A stretch of 64,000 bases of DNA from Alphaproteobacteria bacterium (GCA_016869215.1 VGEP01000002.1:157467-221466), one strand, 5' to 3'; shown: positions 26,921 to 35,661, counted from the first letter of the stretch. Translations and numbers: made by a program. Notes: generated from the letters alone by a model not told the origin.

Positions 26921-27409
26921 TCAGGCCTTGCGCTCTTCGTGCGCCTCAAGAAACCAGAGTGCCTTGTCCAGCGACCGCGAGAAGCCCGTCAGGATATCAG
27001 CGGTGTCCGCATCACCTGCTTCTTCAGCTGTAGCGATTGCATTACGGGTCGAGTTGGCAAGCCTTCCGTAACGCTCGCTTAGTGCAGTGAGGTGATCGTC
27101 GACGCGAACCAGGTCATCGGGATAGGGGCTCAGTTCGGAGTTGTTTGCCACGACCTGGCTGCTGCCCAGCGCGATCCCTCCAAGCTGGACGATACGCTCG
27201 GCCATGGTGTCGACATGGCCATCGATATCCGCACGAAGACCGTCTAGCATCGCGTGAACCGCGATGAATGTCGCACCACGCAGGTTCCAGTGCGCCTGTT
27301 TGGTCATCAAAGCCAGATCGATCGCGTCTGCGACCCGGGCATTGAGAACCGCACAGATTGTTGTCTTGGTATTGGATGGAAGATTGTTTCGTGTCGGGTG
27401 GAAGTTCAT
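26921..27409 (-). CDS. dps: Dps ferritin-like DNA-protection protein
   Basis: A 162-residue Dps. The inter-subunit ferroxidase motif is TKQAHWNLRGATFIAVHAML followed by DGLRADIDGHVDTMAERI, with the usual His and acidic ligands; the C-terminus ends LDKALWFLEAHEER as in the family. It stores iron using peroxide and shields DNA. The ATG overlaps the DCC stop, placing it in the operon driven from 28088, so it would be made on singlet-oxygen stress. Confidence 0.93.
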   Translation of the reverse strand: MNFHPTRNNLPSNTKTTICAVLNARVADAIDLALMTKQAHWNLRGATFIAVHAMLDGLRADIDGHVDTMAERIVQLGGIALGSSQVVANNSELSPYPDDLVRVDDHLTALSERYGRLANSTRNAIATAEEAGDADTADILTGFSRSLDKALWFLEAHEERKA

Positions 27410-27843
27410 TTTCTCTCTCCTTGCTCAAGTCGCATAGTGTGCCGGCCTTCTACGGCAGCAGTGGAATGCCGTTGGCGCACTAAAGTTGGCTGGCAAAAGG
27501 CTTTGAGGAGCCGCGAAATCGCTGGCCGAACCGGCAAGAACAGCCGATAGGCCATCTTAAGAAGGAGCATCGCTCCCGGTGCCTCGGCGGCATATGCAAT
27601 ACAGCGCCAGCGTGGCAGCAGGCTCCAAAGGCTGACGAAAGCCGCGGCCCCGGAAAGCAACGCTCCATCGCACAGTCGGACGTGAAAGCGTGACATCAAC
27701 GCACTACGGTCGAGTTCAGGCTCCAACACGACATCAGCCTGCGAAACATCCCTGAACCGAAGACGTTCGTGCATATCCATCCGGCGGTAGTGCCCAATCT
27801 CGGCGCTGCAAAGCGGACAGGACCCATCATAGAAAATGGTCAT
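27406..27843 (-). CDS. DCC family thiol-disulfide protein, paralogue 2
   Basis: A 145-residue DCC (DUF393) protein. It starts MTIFYDGSCPLCSAEIGHYR, with the redox CPLC motif, and keeps SQADVVLEPELDRSALMSRF and LSGAAAFVSLW, matching paralogue 1 closely. The start at 27843 fits the family; an in-frame start at 27927 would add 28 unconserved residues. First gene of the operon with dps, an SDR and cryB, 220 bases downstream of an exact ECF promoter motif. Confidence 0.82.
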   Translation of the reverse strand: MTIFYDGSCPLCSAEIGHYRRMDMHERLRFRDVSQADVVLEPELDRSALMSRFHVRLCDGALLSGAAAFVSLWSLLPRWRCIAYAAEAPGAMLLLKMAYRLFLPVRPAISRLLKAFCQPTLVRQRHSTAAVEGRHTMRLEQGERK

Positions 27844-28062
27844 AAGACCATCGCCGGTGCATGGGCGATGTTGATGAGCTCGAGCCTGTCCGACAATTTT
27901 TGCGTTCGCCATCATCGTAACGTCCACGTTAACGACCTGGTTGCACAGTTGTTCTTACGACCCGACCTAAATTAGCCGGCCGATGGATGTCGGGGATCAT
28001 CTCATCGGCCGGCTGACAGCATCGCGATCGGGGGGCGGTCGCGTGCCTACTACTGAAGCGGA

Positions 28063-28088
28063 AACGCAGCTCCGATTAATTTGGATCA
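28063..28088 (-). promoter_or_regulatory. ECF sigma promoter for the DCC-dps-SDR-cryB operon
   Basis: Minus strand TGATCC (28088-28083), 16 bases, CGTTT from 28066. It leaves a leader of about 210 bases before the DCC start. Confidence 0.7.
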
Positions 28089-28368
28089 TCTTGATCGTCG
28101 CGGCTTCCCAAATGCCGATGCTGTTGAGCGCGATCCACCGATCATCAAATTCAACCTCTGACCTTGAATCTCTTGTTTAGAAACGCTCACGCAAGAAAGG
28201 CTGCGCGATCCTTCTTCTGGATTCCGGGAATTCACAACCTCGTGAATAACGCTGTGCGAGAGCTTTGATTTGCAACCAGTGCATCATTTCGACCACCGCG
28301 TGTGGCTTCACGTTCGTCGGGAAGCAATTACAGGGTCATCTCTACGGCCAGGAACGGCATAGTAATTG

Positions 28369-28394
28369 TGATCCATGACCTCGTTTTCGTCGTT
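28369..28394 (+). promoter_or_regulatory. ECF sigma promoter for the small membrane/XRE pair
   Basis: Plus strand TGATCC (28369-28374), 16 bases, CGTTTAAATA from 28391, 36 bases upstream of the next ATG. Confidence 0.75.
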
Positions 28395-28429
28395 TAAATA
28401 TCGAATTCGATCAATGAAGGAGCACTGCG

Positions 28430-28744
28430 ATGATAGCAATCCCGACTTTGGTCCGGGCTCTGAAAGCCAACTACTTTCTGATCATGGAAGCCGATCGAAA
28501 TCCTCTATGGAGGCTACCGCCGGCGCAGCGCTTCCAGACCATGATCTACCTGGCAGTCATGTGGACCACCATTTTCTGCGCGGCCTTTGGACTATGGTTC
28601 TGGTACGGCGAACTCATCGTCGCGCATATGCTCATCATCCTTGGTTTTATCCTAACCAGAGTTACGTTTGCTGGCGCGGAGCGATCGGCAATGACGCCAA
28701 GGTCGGTCAGGCCACGGGCAGTCCGCCATTTAAACGGGCGATAA
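28430..28744 (+). CDS. Small two-helix membrane protein under ECF control
   Basis: A 104-residue protein with an amphipathic N-terminal segment containing EADRNPLWRLPPAQRFQTM and two membrane helices (about residues 38-58 and 64-82), then a basic tail. I do not recognise the family. It is preceded by AAGGAG and an exact TGATCC-N16-CGTT promoter, and its stop is directly followed by the XRE-like gene's ATG, so the pair forms a small stress-induced unit. Confidence 0.7.
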   Translation: MIAIPTLVRALKANYFLIMEADRNPLWRLPPAQRFQTMIYLAVMWTTIFCAAFGLWFWYGELIVAHMLIILGFILTRVTFAGAERSAMTPRSVRPRAVRHLNGR

Positions 28745-29095
28745 ATGAGAACCTGCAGAAAAGATTTCCCGGGCGTCGACCGTCAGACCAGTGATCGCTT
28801 GGCTCTGGATGTGAGAACGGACGAGGAAATGATGGTAGGAGCGTTAGCAGAATTGCGTCGGACTGCTCCGGTGAGCCTGGAAGCGATTGGATATCTGCTG
28901 GGCTCTGATCCGGCCCAGGTATCCCGTTATCTGAAGGGCTCATGCAGCATTTCGCTTACAAACTACGTACGGATCGCCAGAGCACTTGGATATCGATGCA
29001 AGATTATTTTCGAAGAGGCCGACAACAGCACGCTGAAATTAAATCCATTGGAAGAGCTAAAAATTACGACTCACCAAGTCCATCATCGTAGATGA
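28745..29095 (+). CDS. XRE-like helix-turn-helix protein
   Basis: A 116-residue putative DNA-binding protein. The central VSLEAIGYLLGSDPAQVSRY and LKGSCSISLTNYVRIARALG segments give a Cro/CI-type helix-turn-helix, followed by a YRCKIIFEEAD strand like that of small antitoxins. The first about 25 residues are poorly conserved in appearance. It starts immediately after the stop of the small membrane gene. It could be an antitoxin-like or regulatory partner of that protein; no direct evidence. Confidence 0.65.
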   Translation: MRTCRKDFPGVDRQTSDRLALDVRTDEEMMVGALAELRRTAPVSLEAIGYLLGSDPAQVSRYLKGSCSISLTNYVRIARALGYRCKIIFEEADNSTLKLNPLEELKITTHQVHHRR

Positions 29096-29453
29096 ATGGT
29101 CTTTTTTCGCTTTCGGAAGATGTCTCGGTTCAATTTTGTGTGCTCGTGAGAACCAACGAACTCTGTGGTCGTCAGTTCGCCGCCAGGTTCTAACGGTAGG
29201 CCGAGATTGGGCCTTCAAATTCAGAGAGGGTTGGATCCCAGTTCCTGCCGCTCCGCCAACTTCTATCGCGACAACGCTCTCCGCCTCCGGGCGGCACCGA
29301 CGAAAACCCCAGTATCCGCGCGGTTCACGCACCAAAGCTGTTGACCGAGTGAACCGCACCTGGGCCCGAATTCGTCTCTCTCCGGCCCGTTTTCTCCAAA
29401 CCTCCTGACTTCGCCAAAACAGTACGGATTTTTAAGCGTCTGATTTGCCAGCG
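29096..29453. other. Gene-free spacer
   Basis: No convincing gene, RNA or repeat seen. Short frames on both strands lack protein-like composition. It separates the stress regulon from the XRE-controlled pair and may mark the edge of an inserted segment. Confidence 0.5.
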
Positions 29454-29918
29454 TTATTCGACGCAGGAATTTCGAGCATTTCGAATCACTCTCGGGGTGC
29501 GAGGGGCAATCACGTCGAAACGCCCGCCAGTTCTTCCCGCTGCGACAAGCCGATCGCCGGCACGCGGCTGAGCCTCGCAGACGGCCCACGTCTTCGGAGG
29601 AGGCAGTTCCTTCCAGTCTCGGCGGTTGTCGTAGTACACGAAGGCGTTCTCGCCGAGCTTGACTTTGGGATCGAAGTCCTTGCGAGGAACTCCCGCGCGC
29701 TCGAAGTACTCAGACGGCCGGACCATCACACGGTACCCGTCCGAGAATCCGTCCGGATGCAGCTTGTCGCGGAACCGATACGGAACCAGAGCGATTCCGG
29801 TTCGATTCACGCGGTTCTGGAACGGGACGCGATCATAGGGCTGCGCCCCACGGGTTTGCTTCGTCTTATTGATCTTCTTCTTGATTTCGTCCGGGAGTCC
29901 GTGAAGCACGCTGCTCAT
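29454..29918 (-). CDS. Unknown protein paired with an XRE regulator
   Basis: A 154-residue soluble basic protein. Segments such as GAQPYDRVPFQNRVNRTGIA, FRDKLHPDGFSDGYRVMVRP and KLGENAFVYYDNRRDW look like a compact nuclease-like or restriction-enzyme-like domain, but I cannot name the family. Its ATG overlaps the stop of an XRE gene, and that gene carries direct repeats upstream, an arrangement used by controller-regulated restriction systems and by toxin-antitoxin pairs. No methyltransferase is beside it. Function is unproven. Confidence 0.6.
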   Translation of the reverse strand: MSSVLHGLPDEIKKKINKTKQTRGAQPYDRVPFQNRVNRTGIALVPYRFRDKLHPDGFSDGYRVMVRPSEYFERAGVPRKDFDPKVKLGENAFVYYDNRRDWKELPPPKTWAVCEAQPRAGDRLVAAGRTGGRFDVIAPRTPRVIRNARNSCVE

Positions 29919-30148
29919 CGCCGTTTCCTCTCGCTGAAGTCGACGAGCAGTGCTGATGGATCCACGTGGAGCGCACGAGCGATCTTGATGAGGTTAAGAA
30001 CCCCAAGATTGCGCTCTCCGCGCTCCACGCCCCCGAGGTAGGTTCGGTGAAGGCCTGCACGGTCGGCCAGTTCCTCCTGCGAGATTCCGAGCCCCTCGCG
30101 CTCTGCGCGTACTCGGGCGCCGAATCGCTGAAGGTCGGTCTTGCTCAT
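29915..30148 (-). CDS. XRE-family controller/antitoxin-like regulator
   Basis: A 77-residue Cro/CI-type protein consisting almost only of a helix-turn-helix domain: RVRAEREGLGISQEELADRA followed by GLHRTYLGGVERGERNLGVL. This form is typical of restriction-modification controller (C) proteins. ATG at 30148 (two further in-frame ATG codons lie just upstream). It is translationally coupled to the downstream 154-residue gene. Confidence 0.85.
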   Translation of the reverse strand: MSKTDLQRFGARVRAEREGLGISQEELADRAGLHRTYLGGVERGERNLGVLNLIKIARALHVDPSALLVDFSERKRR

Positions 30149-30171
30149 GGCATGCATGATCTCGCTGTGAT

Positions 30172-30193
30172 GCCTATGGGTCTACAGCCTATG
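30172..30193 (-). promoter_or_regulatory. Direct repeats, probable XRE operator
   Basis: On the minus strand CATAGGC occurs twice with 15-base periodicity (30193-30187 and 30178-30172), 24-45 bases upstream of the XRE start. Position and spacing suit a controller-protein binding site. Confidence 0.5.
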
Positions 30194-31006
30194 AGTATCA
30201 CGGCACTCGGTGATCGGCGCGCGCGCCTGCGAGGTGCATCGCGCGGCTCCGGCGTGCTGCACCGACAGATCTCGCCGACCAAGGGAACGTCACCGGGGCC
30301 GCGCGTTCCACGCGCTCGTCAACGCTGGCCAGTTAAACGTCAGCGGCTCCGTCCAGCGAAAACGGGCGTCGCTGTTAAGCGCCCTCGGTTCCTCTCTCCC
30401 CGCGGGCCAGAAGAGAGAGCGCGAACGCATCGGGTGCGGGCGCTGTGCGTGTACGACGGGGCGGCGTGCGTACCGATGCACACGAAAGTTCGACCTCCGT
30501 CCCCTTCCCCTGACCATCGCCGGCCGTCGAAACCAAAACCCGTCCAAGCCGGATCTCCGTTCTCCTTCAACCCATTACGACCTCCTGACTTATCCACAGG
30601 CAGTCAGGAGCTTTGGAGAGTTCGGGGCCCAGAGAGACGGAAAACGGCGGTTTGGGCGAAAGGTCGGTCAACAGCTCCGGCGCGAAACGACGGCGCCACA
30701 GCGGCTTTTACGCGCGGTCGCGGGGGCGGAGAGAATTTTGACGTCGGGGAGGATGGCGGAGGGAGAGCCACTGGCAGCCAGCATTCTCCTCGTAGGCTAG
30801 CGCAGACCGGCGTGCTCAATCGCACAGGAGCGTATTGGCGGAGGGGCCAGGAATCCAACAGCGGCTTCAGGATGCCGGCGTCGATCTGGTGGCGCCGGAT
30901 CGTCGGTCGCCCGAGTGCCTGACAAATTTCGTTGCGAGCGAGATCAAGAAATAGGCTGGCCCGACGGCCGATGCCGGAGTTCACACCGTAGCCCCACCAA
31001 CTCCCG
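30194..31006. other. Gene-free, degenerate stretch
   Basis: GC-rich stretch of about 800 bases. Long frames exist on the plus strand but are Arg/Pro/Ser-rich with no motif. A single TTATCCACA (30592-30600) matches a DnaA box, but there is no cluster. I see no RNA gene. It may be a decayed insertion between the XRE pair and the transporter locus. Confidence 0.5.
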
Positions 31007-32617
31007 CTACGCCCGCGCATCCTCCAGGATCATGTCGGCGCCCTTCTCGCCGATCATGATGGTCGCGGCGTTGGTGTTGCCCGACACCACCGCCGGCATG
31101 ATCGAGGCGTCGACTACGCGAAGCCGCTCAAAGCCGCGCACGCGCAGGCGCTCGTCGGTCACCGCCGCGTCGTCCTGGCCCATGCGGCAGGTGCCGACCG
31201 GATGGTAGGTGGTGGAGCCGCGCCGGCGGATGTGGTCGAGCAATTCGTCGTCGCGCTCGCAGTGCTCGCCGGGCTCGACCTCGCCCTCGATGTGGCGCGC
31301 CATGGCGGGCGCGCGGAAGACGCGGCGCAGCGCCTTGGTGCCGGCGACCACGGTCTCGCGGTCGCGCTCGGTTGCCAGATAATTCGGATGGATCGCGGGC
31401 GGCTGCCGCGGATCGGCCGACTTGATGCGCACGTGCCCTCGGCTCTCCGGCCGCAGCAGCGTGCAGATGCCGGTGATGCCCGGGAACGGGTGCAGTTCGC
31501 CACCAATCGAGTCGCCCGAGAACAGCGCCATGGAGCACTGCGAATCGGGCGTTTCCGACAGCGGATGCGCGCGCACGAAGCATCCGGCGGTAATCGCCGA
31601 CACCGTGAGATAGCCGCGCCGCGCAATCGCGTAGCGCAGCCCGGCCGCGACCTTGCCGCCCCAGCCGCGCACCGCATCGTTGAGCGTGATCGGCTTCCGG
31701 CAACGCAGCATGATGCGGCCGGCGTAGTGGTCGTTAAGGTCGTTGCCGACGCCCGGCACGTCGGCGACCGTAGCGATGCCGTGCGATTGCAGCAGCGCCG
31801 CCGGCCCGAGCCCGGACAACTGCAGAAGCTGCGGCGAGTTGAACGTGCCCGACGCCACGATCACCTCGCCCGCGGCGCGCGCCGTGCGCCTCTCGTCGCC
31901 GACGTGGTACTCCACGCCGACCGCGCGCCGACCCTCGAACAGCACGCGCGTGGTGAGTGCGTCCGCCACGATCTTCAGGTTCGTCCGCCGCCGCGCGGGC
32001 TTCAAATACGCGGTCGCGGCCGAACTGCGCAGGCCGTTGCGGGTCGTGGTCTGGTAGAGGCCCGCGCCCTCCTGGGTCGGGCCGTTGAAATCGTCGTTGC
32101 GCGGATAGCCGCACTGCTGCGCCGCCTCGACATAGGCGAGCGCTAGCGGATGCCGGTCGCGCACGTCTGACACACCGAGCGGTCCGCCGGCGCCGTGCAG
32201 GGCGTCGGCGCCACGCTCGTTGTCCTCGGCCTTGCGGAAATACGGCAGCACGTCGTCGAAGCCCCAGCCCACGTTGCCGAGCTGGCGCCAATGGTCGAAG
32301 TCCTGCGCCTGGCCGCGGATGTAGATCAGCCCGTTGATCGAGCTCGAGCCGCCGATCACCTTACCGCGCGGCGCGATCACTTCGCGGCCGTGGCACTCCG
32401 GCTGCGGCTCGGTCGCGTAACACCAGTTGAAGCGCCGGTCGCTGAACAGCTTGCCGTAACCTACGGGAATGTGGAGCCACGGGTTGCGGTTCTCGGGTCC
32501 GGCTTCGAGCAGCAGCAGCCGGTACTTTCCCGACGCGGTCAGCCGGTTCGCTAGCACGCAGCCAGCGCTTCCAGCGCCTATGACGATAAAGTCGAACGCT
32601 TCGGATTCCGGCACGGC
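31007..32617 (-). CDS. GMC-family FAD oxidoreductase 1 (choline dehydrogenase-like)
   Basis: A 536-543-residue GMC oxidoreductase that would oxidise an alcohol with FAD. The flavin motif is FIVIGAGSAGCVLANRL, GMC signature 1 is GKVIGGSSSINGLIYIRGQ, signature 2 GTFNSPQLLQLSGLGP, and the catalytic His region is TTYHPVGTCRMGQDD. No signal peptide. The GTG at 32617 avoids overlap with the ABC ATPase gene; an ATG-like start at 32638 would overlap it. It is the last gene of the importer operon, suggesting it oxidises the imported compound. Confidence 0.93.
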   Translation of the reverse strand, partial: AVPESEAFDFIVIGAGSAGCVLANRLTASGKYRLLLLEAGPENRNPWLHIPVGYGKLFSDRRFNWCYATEPQPECHGREVIAPRGKVIGGSSSINGLIYIRGQAQDFDHWRQLGNVGWGFDDVLPYFRKAEDNERGADALHGAGGPLGVSDVRDRHPLALAYVEAAQQCGYPRNDDFNGPTQEGAGLYQTTTRNGLRSSAATAYLKPARRRTNLKIVADALTTRVLFEGRRAVGVEYHVGDERRTARAAGEVIVASGTFNSPQLLQLSGLGPAALLQSHGIATVADVPGVGNDLNDHYAGRIMLRCRKPITLNDAVRGWGGKVAAGLRYAIARRGYLTVSAITAGCFVRAHPLSETPDSQCSMALFSGDSIGGELHPFPGITGICTLLRPESRGHVRIKSADPRQPPAIHPNYLATERDRETVVAGTKALRRVFRAPAMARHIEGEVEPGEHCERDDELLDHIRRRGSTTYHPVGTCRMGQDDAAVTDERLRVRGFERLRVVDASIMPAVVSGNTNAATIMIGEKGADMILEDARA

Positions 32618-32621
32618 CGCC

Positions 32622-33695
32622 TCAATAAAGCCGCGCACCGTTGTGCACGTCGAACAGGTGACAGAACTCGGCGGCGAACTGGAAGGTCAGCGCCTCGCCC
32701 GGCTCAATCGCGGCGGTTGGGCCGACCTTGGCGACCAGGCGACGGCCCTTGCCGATGTCGAAATGAACCAGCGTCGTGTCGCCCAGCGGCTCGGACAATT
32801 GCGCCACGCCCTTGAGCGAAGCGCCGTCGCCGACCAGCACGTGCTCGGAGCGCACGCCCAGCACCGCCTCGCGGCCGGCGAGCGCTGCGGGGACCGCGGC
32901 GGGTAACGGGTGCTCGACGTCGTCGGCGCGGAAACTGCGCCGGTCGCCGCTGGCGACCACCGCGCCCTCGACGAAGTTCATGGTGGGCATGCCGAAGAAG
33001 CCTGCGACGAAGCGTGTGGCCGGGCGGTTGTAGATGTCGAGCGGCGAGCCGACCTGCTCGATCCGCCCCTTGCTCATGACCACGATGCGGTCGGCCATGG
33101 TCATGGCCTCGGCTTGGTCGTGGGTGACGTAGACGAAGGTGGCACCAAGCCGATGGTGCAGGCTCTTCAATTCGGTGCGCATGTCAACCCGCAGCTTGGC
33201 ATCGAGGCTCGAAAGCGGCTCGTCCATCAGGAACACCGACGGGTCGGTTACGATAGTGCGCGCGAGCGCGACACGCTGGCTCTCGCCGCCCGAACACTGG
33301 CGCGGGAACTTCTCCAGCAGCGCCTCGATGTGTACCGCCGCCGCTGCCGCGGCCACGCGCCGGCGCACCTCGGCGTCGGGCATCTTCTTGACGCGCAGCC
33401 CGAATGCGATGTTCTCAAACACGGTCATGTGCGGGAACAGCGCCAGGTCCTGGAACACCATGCCGAGCCCGCGCTCGCCCGGCTCCAGATCGTTGACCAA
33501 CGTGTCGCCGATCACGATCTGGCCGCCGGTCGGCCGCTCCAGGCCCGAGATCATGTTGAGCGTCGTAGTCTTGCCGCAACCGGACGGGCCGACGATGATC
33601 AGGAATTCGCCGTCGCGAATCTCCAGGCTGATGCCGTCGACCGCGCGATGGGCGCCGAAGGTCTTCTGCAGGTCCTTGATCGAGATGCGAGCCAC
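32622..33695 (-). CDS. ABC transporter ATP-binding protein (UgpC/MalK type)
   Basis: A 357-residue ATPase of carbohydrate-type importers. Walker A is GPSGCGKTTTLNMISGL, the signature is CSGGESQRVALART, Walker B VFLMDEPLSSLDAK, and the switch His is in VTHDQAEAM. The C-terminal TOBE-like regulatory domain (about 245-355) is present. The GTG at 33695 follows an AGGAG-like site; the longer frame upstream is antisense-like and rejected. It lies 20 bases after the second permease gene. Confidence 0.93.
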   Translation of the reverse strand: MARISIKDLQKTFGAHRAVDGISLEIRDGEFLIIVGPSGCGKTTTLNMISGLERPTGGQIVIGDTLVNDLEPGERGLGMVFQDLALFPHMTVFENIAFGLRVKKMPDAEVRRRVAAAAAAVHIEALLEKFPRQCSGGESQRVALARTIVTDPSVFLMDEPLSSLDAKLRVDMRTELKSLHHRLGATFVYVTHDQAEAMTMADRIVVMSKGRIEQVGSPLDIYNRPATRFVAGFFGMPTMNFVEGAVVASGDRRSFRADDVEHPLPAAVPAALAGREAVLGVRSEHVLVGDGASLKGVAQLSEPLGDTTLVHFDIGKGRRLVAKVGPTAAIEPGEALTFQFAAEFCHLFDVHNGARLY

Positions 33696-33715
33696 GCGCC
33701 TTCTCCTACGCCCGC

Positions 33716-34678
33716 CTACCTGCGAATGGTGCCGAAGCTGAAGCCCTTCACCAGGTGCTTCTGGATCAGGATGCCGAGCACGACCACGGGAATCGTAATC
33801 ATGGTACCGATCGCCGCTTGCGGGCCGTAGAGCCGCCCCTCCGACGCACTCTGGAACTTGTTGAGCAGAACGGTGAGCGTCGTCACCTCGGGATGCGTCA
33901 ACGTCAGCGCCAGCAGAAACTCGGCCCAGTTGAGGATAAACACGAACAGGAACGTCACCACCATGCCCGACGCCACCAGCGGGAGCACCACGCGGCGGAT
34001 CACCGTGAAGCGGCCGGCGCCCATCAGGCGGGCAGCGTGTTCGAGCGTGTAGGGCACCTCGTCGATGAAGGTCAGCATCATCCAGATCACGAACGGCAGC
34101 GTGGTCACGGTGTAGATCAGAATCAGGCCGATGTAGGTGTCGAACATGCTGATGCGTGCGCCGAAGACTGCGCCGGTCGCATAGGGGATCAGGATCGCGT
34201 AGTAGATCAGGATCGAGATCGCGATCACGATCGGCGGGATCATGCGGATAGTCAGGATCGTGTGGCGGAAGTATTTGCCGCCGACGTTGAAGCGCGAGAT
34301 CGAATAGGCGAGGAAGGTGCCGAGTAGGAGCGCCAAGAGCGCCGCGGTGGTGCACACCAGAAGCGAATCGCCGAGCCCCTTCCAGATCGTGAACGCCTGC
34401 TCCGCCGCCTGCCGGCTCAGCGAGGGGTCGATGCTGCTGAAGGCGAAAATTTGCGCGTAGTTGTGCAGGGTTGGCGCGTGCGGCACCCAGTGCGGCGGCC
34501 AGGTGACCCACTCGCCGGAATCCTTGAACGAGGTCATTACCATCCAATAGATCGGGAACGCGATGAAGCCGGTCCACGCCAGCAGGACGGCGTGCCGCAC
34601 GATCCGGTTGCGGCGCTCGCGGCGGATTCGGCGCACGCGCGCCTGCTCCGGGCTCATGGCCGAAGCCGCCGTCTTCAT
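33716..34678 (-). CDS. ABC sugar-type permease, MalG-like
   Basis: A 320-residue inner-membrane permease with six helices. The EAA loop that contacts the ATPase reads YTLEHAARLMGAGRFTVIRR. The N-terminal cytoplasmic stretch is basic, followed by FPIYWMVMTSFKDSGEW, typical for MalG-like subunits. The ATG at 34678 overlaps the stop of the other permease gene. Confidence 0.92.
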   Translation of the reverse strand: MKTAASAMSPEQARVRRIRRERRNRIVRHAVLLAWTGFIAFPIYWMVMTSFKDSGEWVTWPPHWVPHAPTLHNYAQIFAFSSIDPSLSRQAAEQAFTIWKGLGDSLLVCTTAALLALLLGTFLAYSISRFNVGGKYFRHTILTIRMIPPIVIAISILIYYAILIPYATGAVFGARISMFDTYIGLILIYTVTTLPFVIWMMLTFIDEVPYTLEHAARLMGAGRFTVIRRVVLPLVASGMVVTFLFVFILNWAEFLLALTLTHPEVTTLTVLLNKFQSASEGRLYGPQAAIGTMITIPVVVLGILIQKHLVKGFSFGTIRR

Positions 34679-35661
34679 GCGGCTCTCCTGTCCACCGTGG
34701 CGCGCTGGCTGACGAGCAGGTAGATGCCGAAATAGATGAACACCGAGAACATGACTAGCAGGACGATCGAGGCCGCCGCCCCGAAGCTGAACTTGTTGAA
34801 CACCCAGACCTGCTCCCAGAGGAAGTAGGCCACCGTCTGCGTCGAGGTGCCGGGCCCGCCAAAGGTCAAGAGCACCACCGGATCGAACATCTTCAGCGCC
34901 TCCATCGAGCGGATGATCACCGCGATCAGGATGGCGGGCTTGAGCAGCGGAAACTGGATGCGCCAGAAGATCTGCCATGGCGTGGCGCCCATCACGCGCG
35001 CCGCATTGATGAGTTGTGCCGGCAGCGCGGAGAAGCCGGACAGGAATATCAGGAAGGTGAGCGAGGTCCACTGCCAGATGTCGGCAATAATGATCGCGAA
35101 CTGCGCCGCCACCGGATGCGAGAGCCAGCGGATGCGCGGATCGATGCCGAACGGTTCCAGGAACGGCGCCAGAAGCTGGTTGAGCGGGCCGCTGTCGACG
35201 TAGATCATCGAAAAATTATAGCCGACGACGATCGGCACGATCATCATCGGCACCAGGATGATGGTGGTGTAGAGCTTCTTGGAGCGCGTGCACTGGTGCA
35301 CCAGCATGGCGAGCACGAACCCGACCACCAATTCTACCGCCACCGCGGTTCCCGCGAAATAGAAAGTGCGCCCGACCGAGGCCCAGAACAGGCTGTCGGT
35401 CAGCACCACCTCGTAGTTCGACAAGCCGGAGAAGGTCGCCGTCTCGAACGGCCGGTTGGCGCGCCAGCGCAGCAGGCTGATGTAGATGGTCAGAATGAAG
35501 GGGATCAGGATCGTGACGATGATCAGCCCTTCGACCAGCACGTAGGGGATTTTCGGGAACACTCGGTCGGAGGCCAGCCATCGCGCCAGACCGCGCCCTG
35601 CGCCCTGCCCGGCCGTCCTGCCAGATGGAAGGTCCGCCGCCCGCGCGCTGATCTGTGCCAT
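34675..35661 (-). CDS. ABC sugar-type permease, MalF-like
   Basis: A 328-residue permease with six helices; the EAA loop is LINAARVMGATPWQIFWRI and FGGPGTSTQTVAYFLWEQ follows as in sugar permeases. An in-frame start at 35775 would overlap the binding protein gene; the ATG at 35661, after an intercistronic hairpin, is preferred. Coupled to the MalG-like gene by a 4-base overlap. Confidence 0.9.
   Translation of the reverse strand: MAQISARAADLPSGRTAGQGAGRGLARWLASDRVFPKIPYVLVEGLIIVTILIPFILTIYISLLRWRANRPFETATFSGLSNYEVVLTDSLFWASVGRTFYFAGTAVAVELVVGFVLAMLVHQCTRSKKLYTTIILVPMMIVPIVVGYNFSMIYVDSGPLNQLLAPFLEPFGIDPRIRWLSHPVAAQFAIIIADIWQWTSLTFLIFLSGFSALPAQLINAARVMGATPWQIFWRIQFPLLKPAILIAVIIRSMEALKMFDPVVLLTFGGPGTSTQTVAYFLWEQVWVFNKFSFGAAASIVLLVMFSVFIYFGIYLLVSQRATVDRRAA

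Noticed and set aside
27994..27999. TGATCC on the minus strand near 27999
   Set aside because: The base pattern 16 positions downstream is GGCT, not CGTT; the exact site at 28088 is the better promoter.
30592..30600. TTATCCACA, a match to a DnaA box
   Set aside because: Single occurrence without iterons, AT-rich segment or replication gene nearby; the same string occurs by chance inside a coding region near 54832.
29966..30922. Plus-strand open frame of about 318 codons over the XRE gene and the spacer
   Set aside because: It overlaps the XRE gene in antisense and continues as Arg/Pro-rich sequence without any motif.
33696..34577. N-terminal extension of the ABC ATPase frame
   Set aside because: The stretch is a shifted frame of the permease gene; a GTG with a ribosome site at 33695 gives the normal ATPase start.
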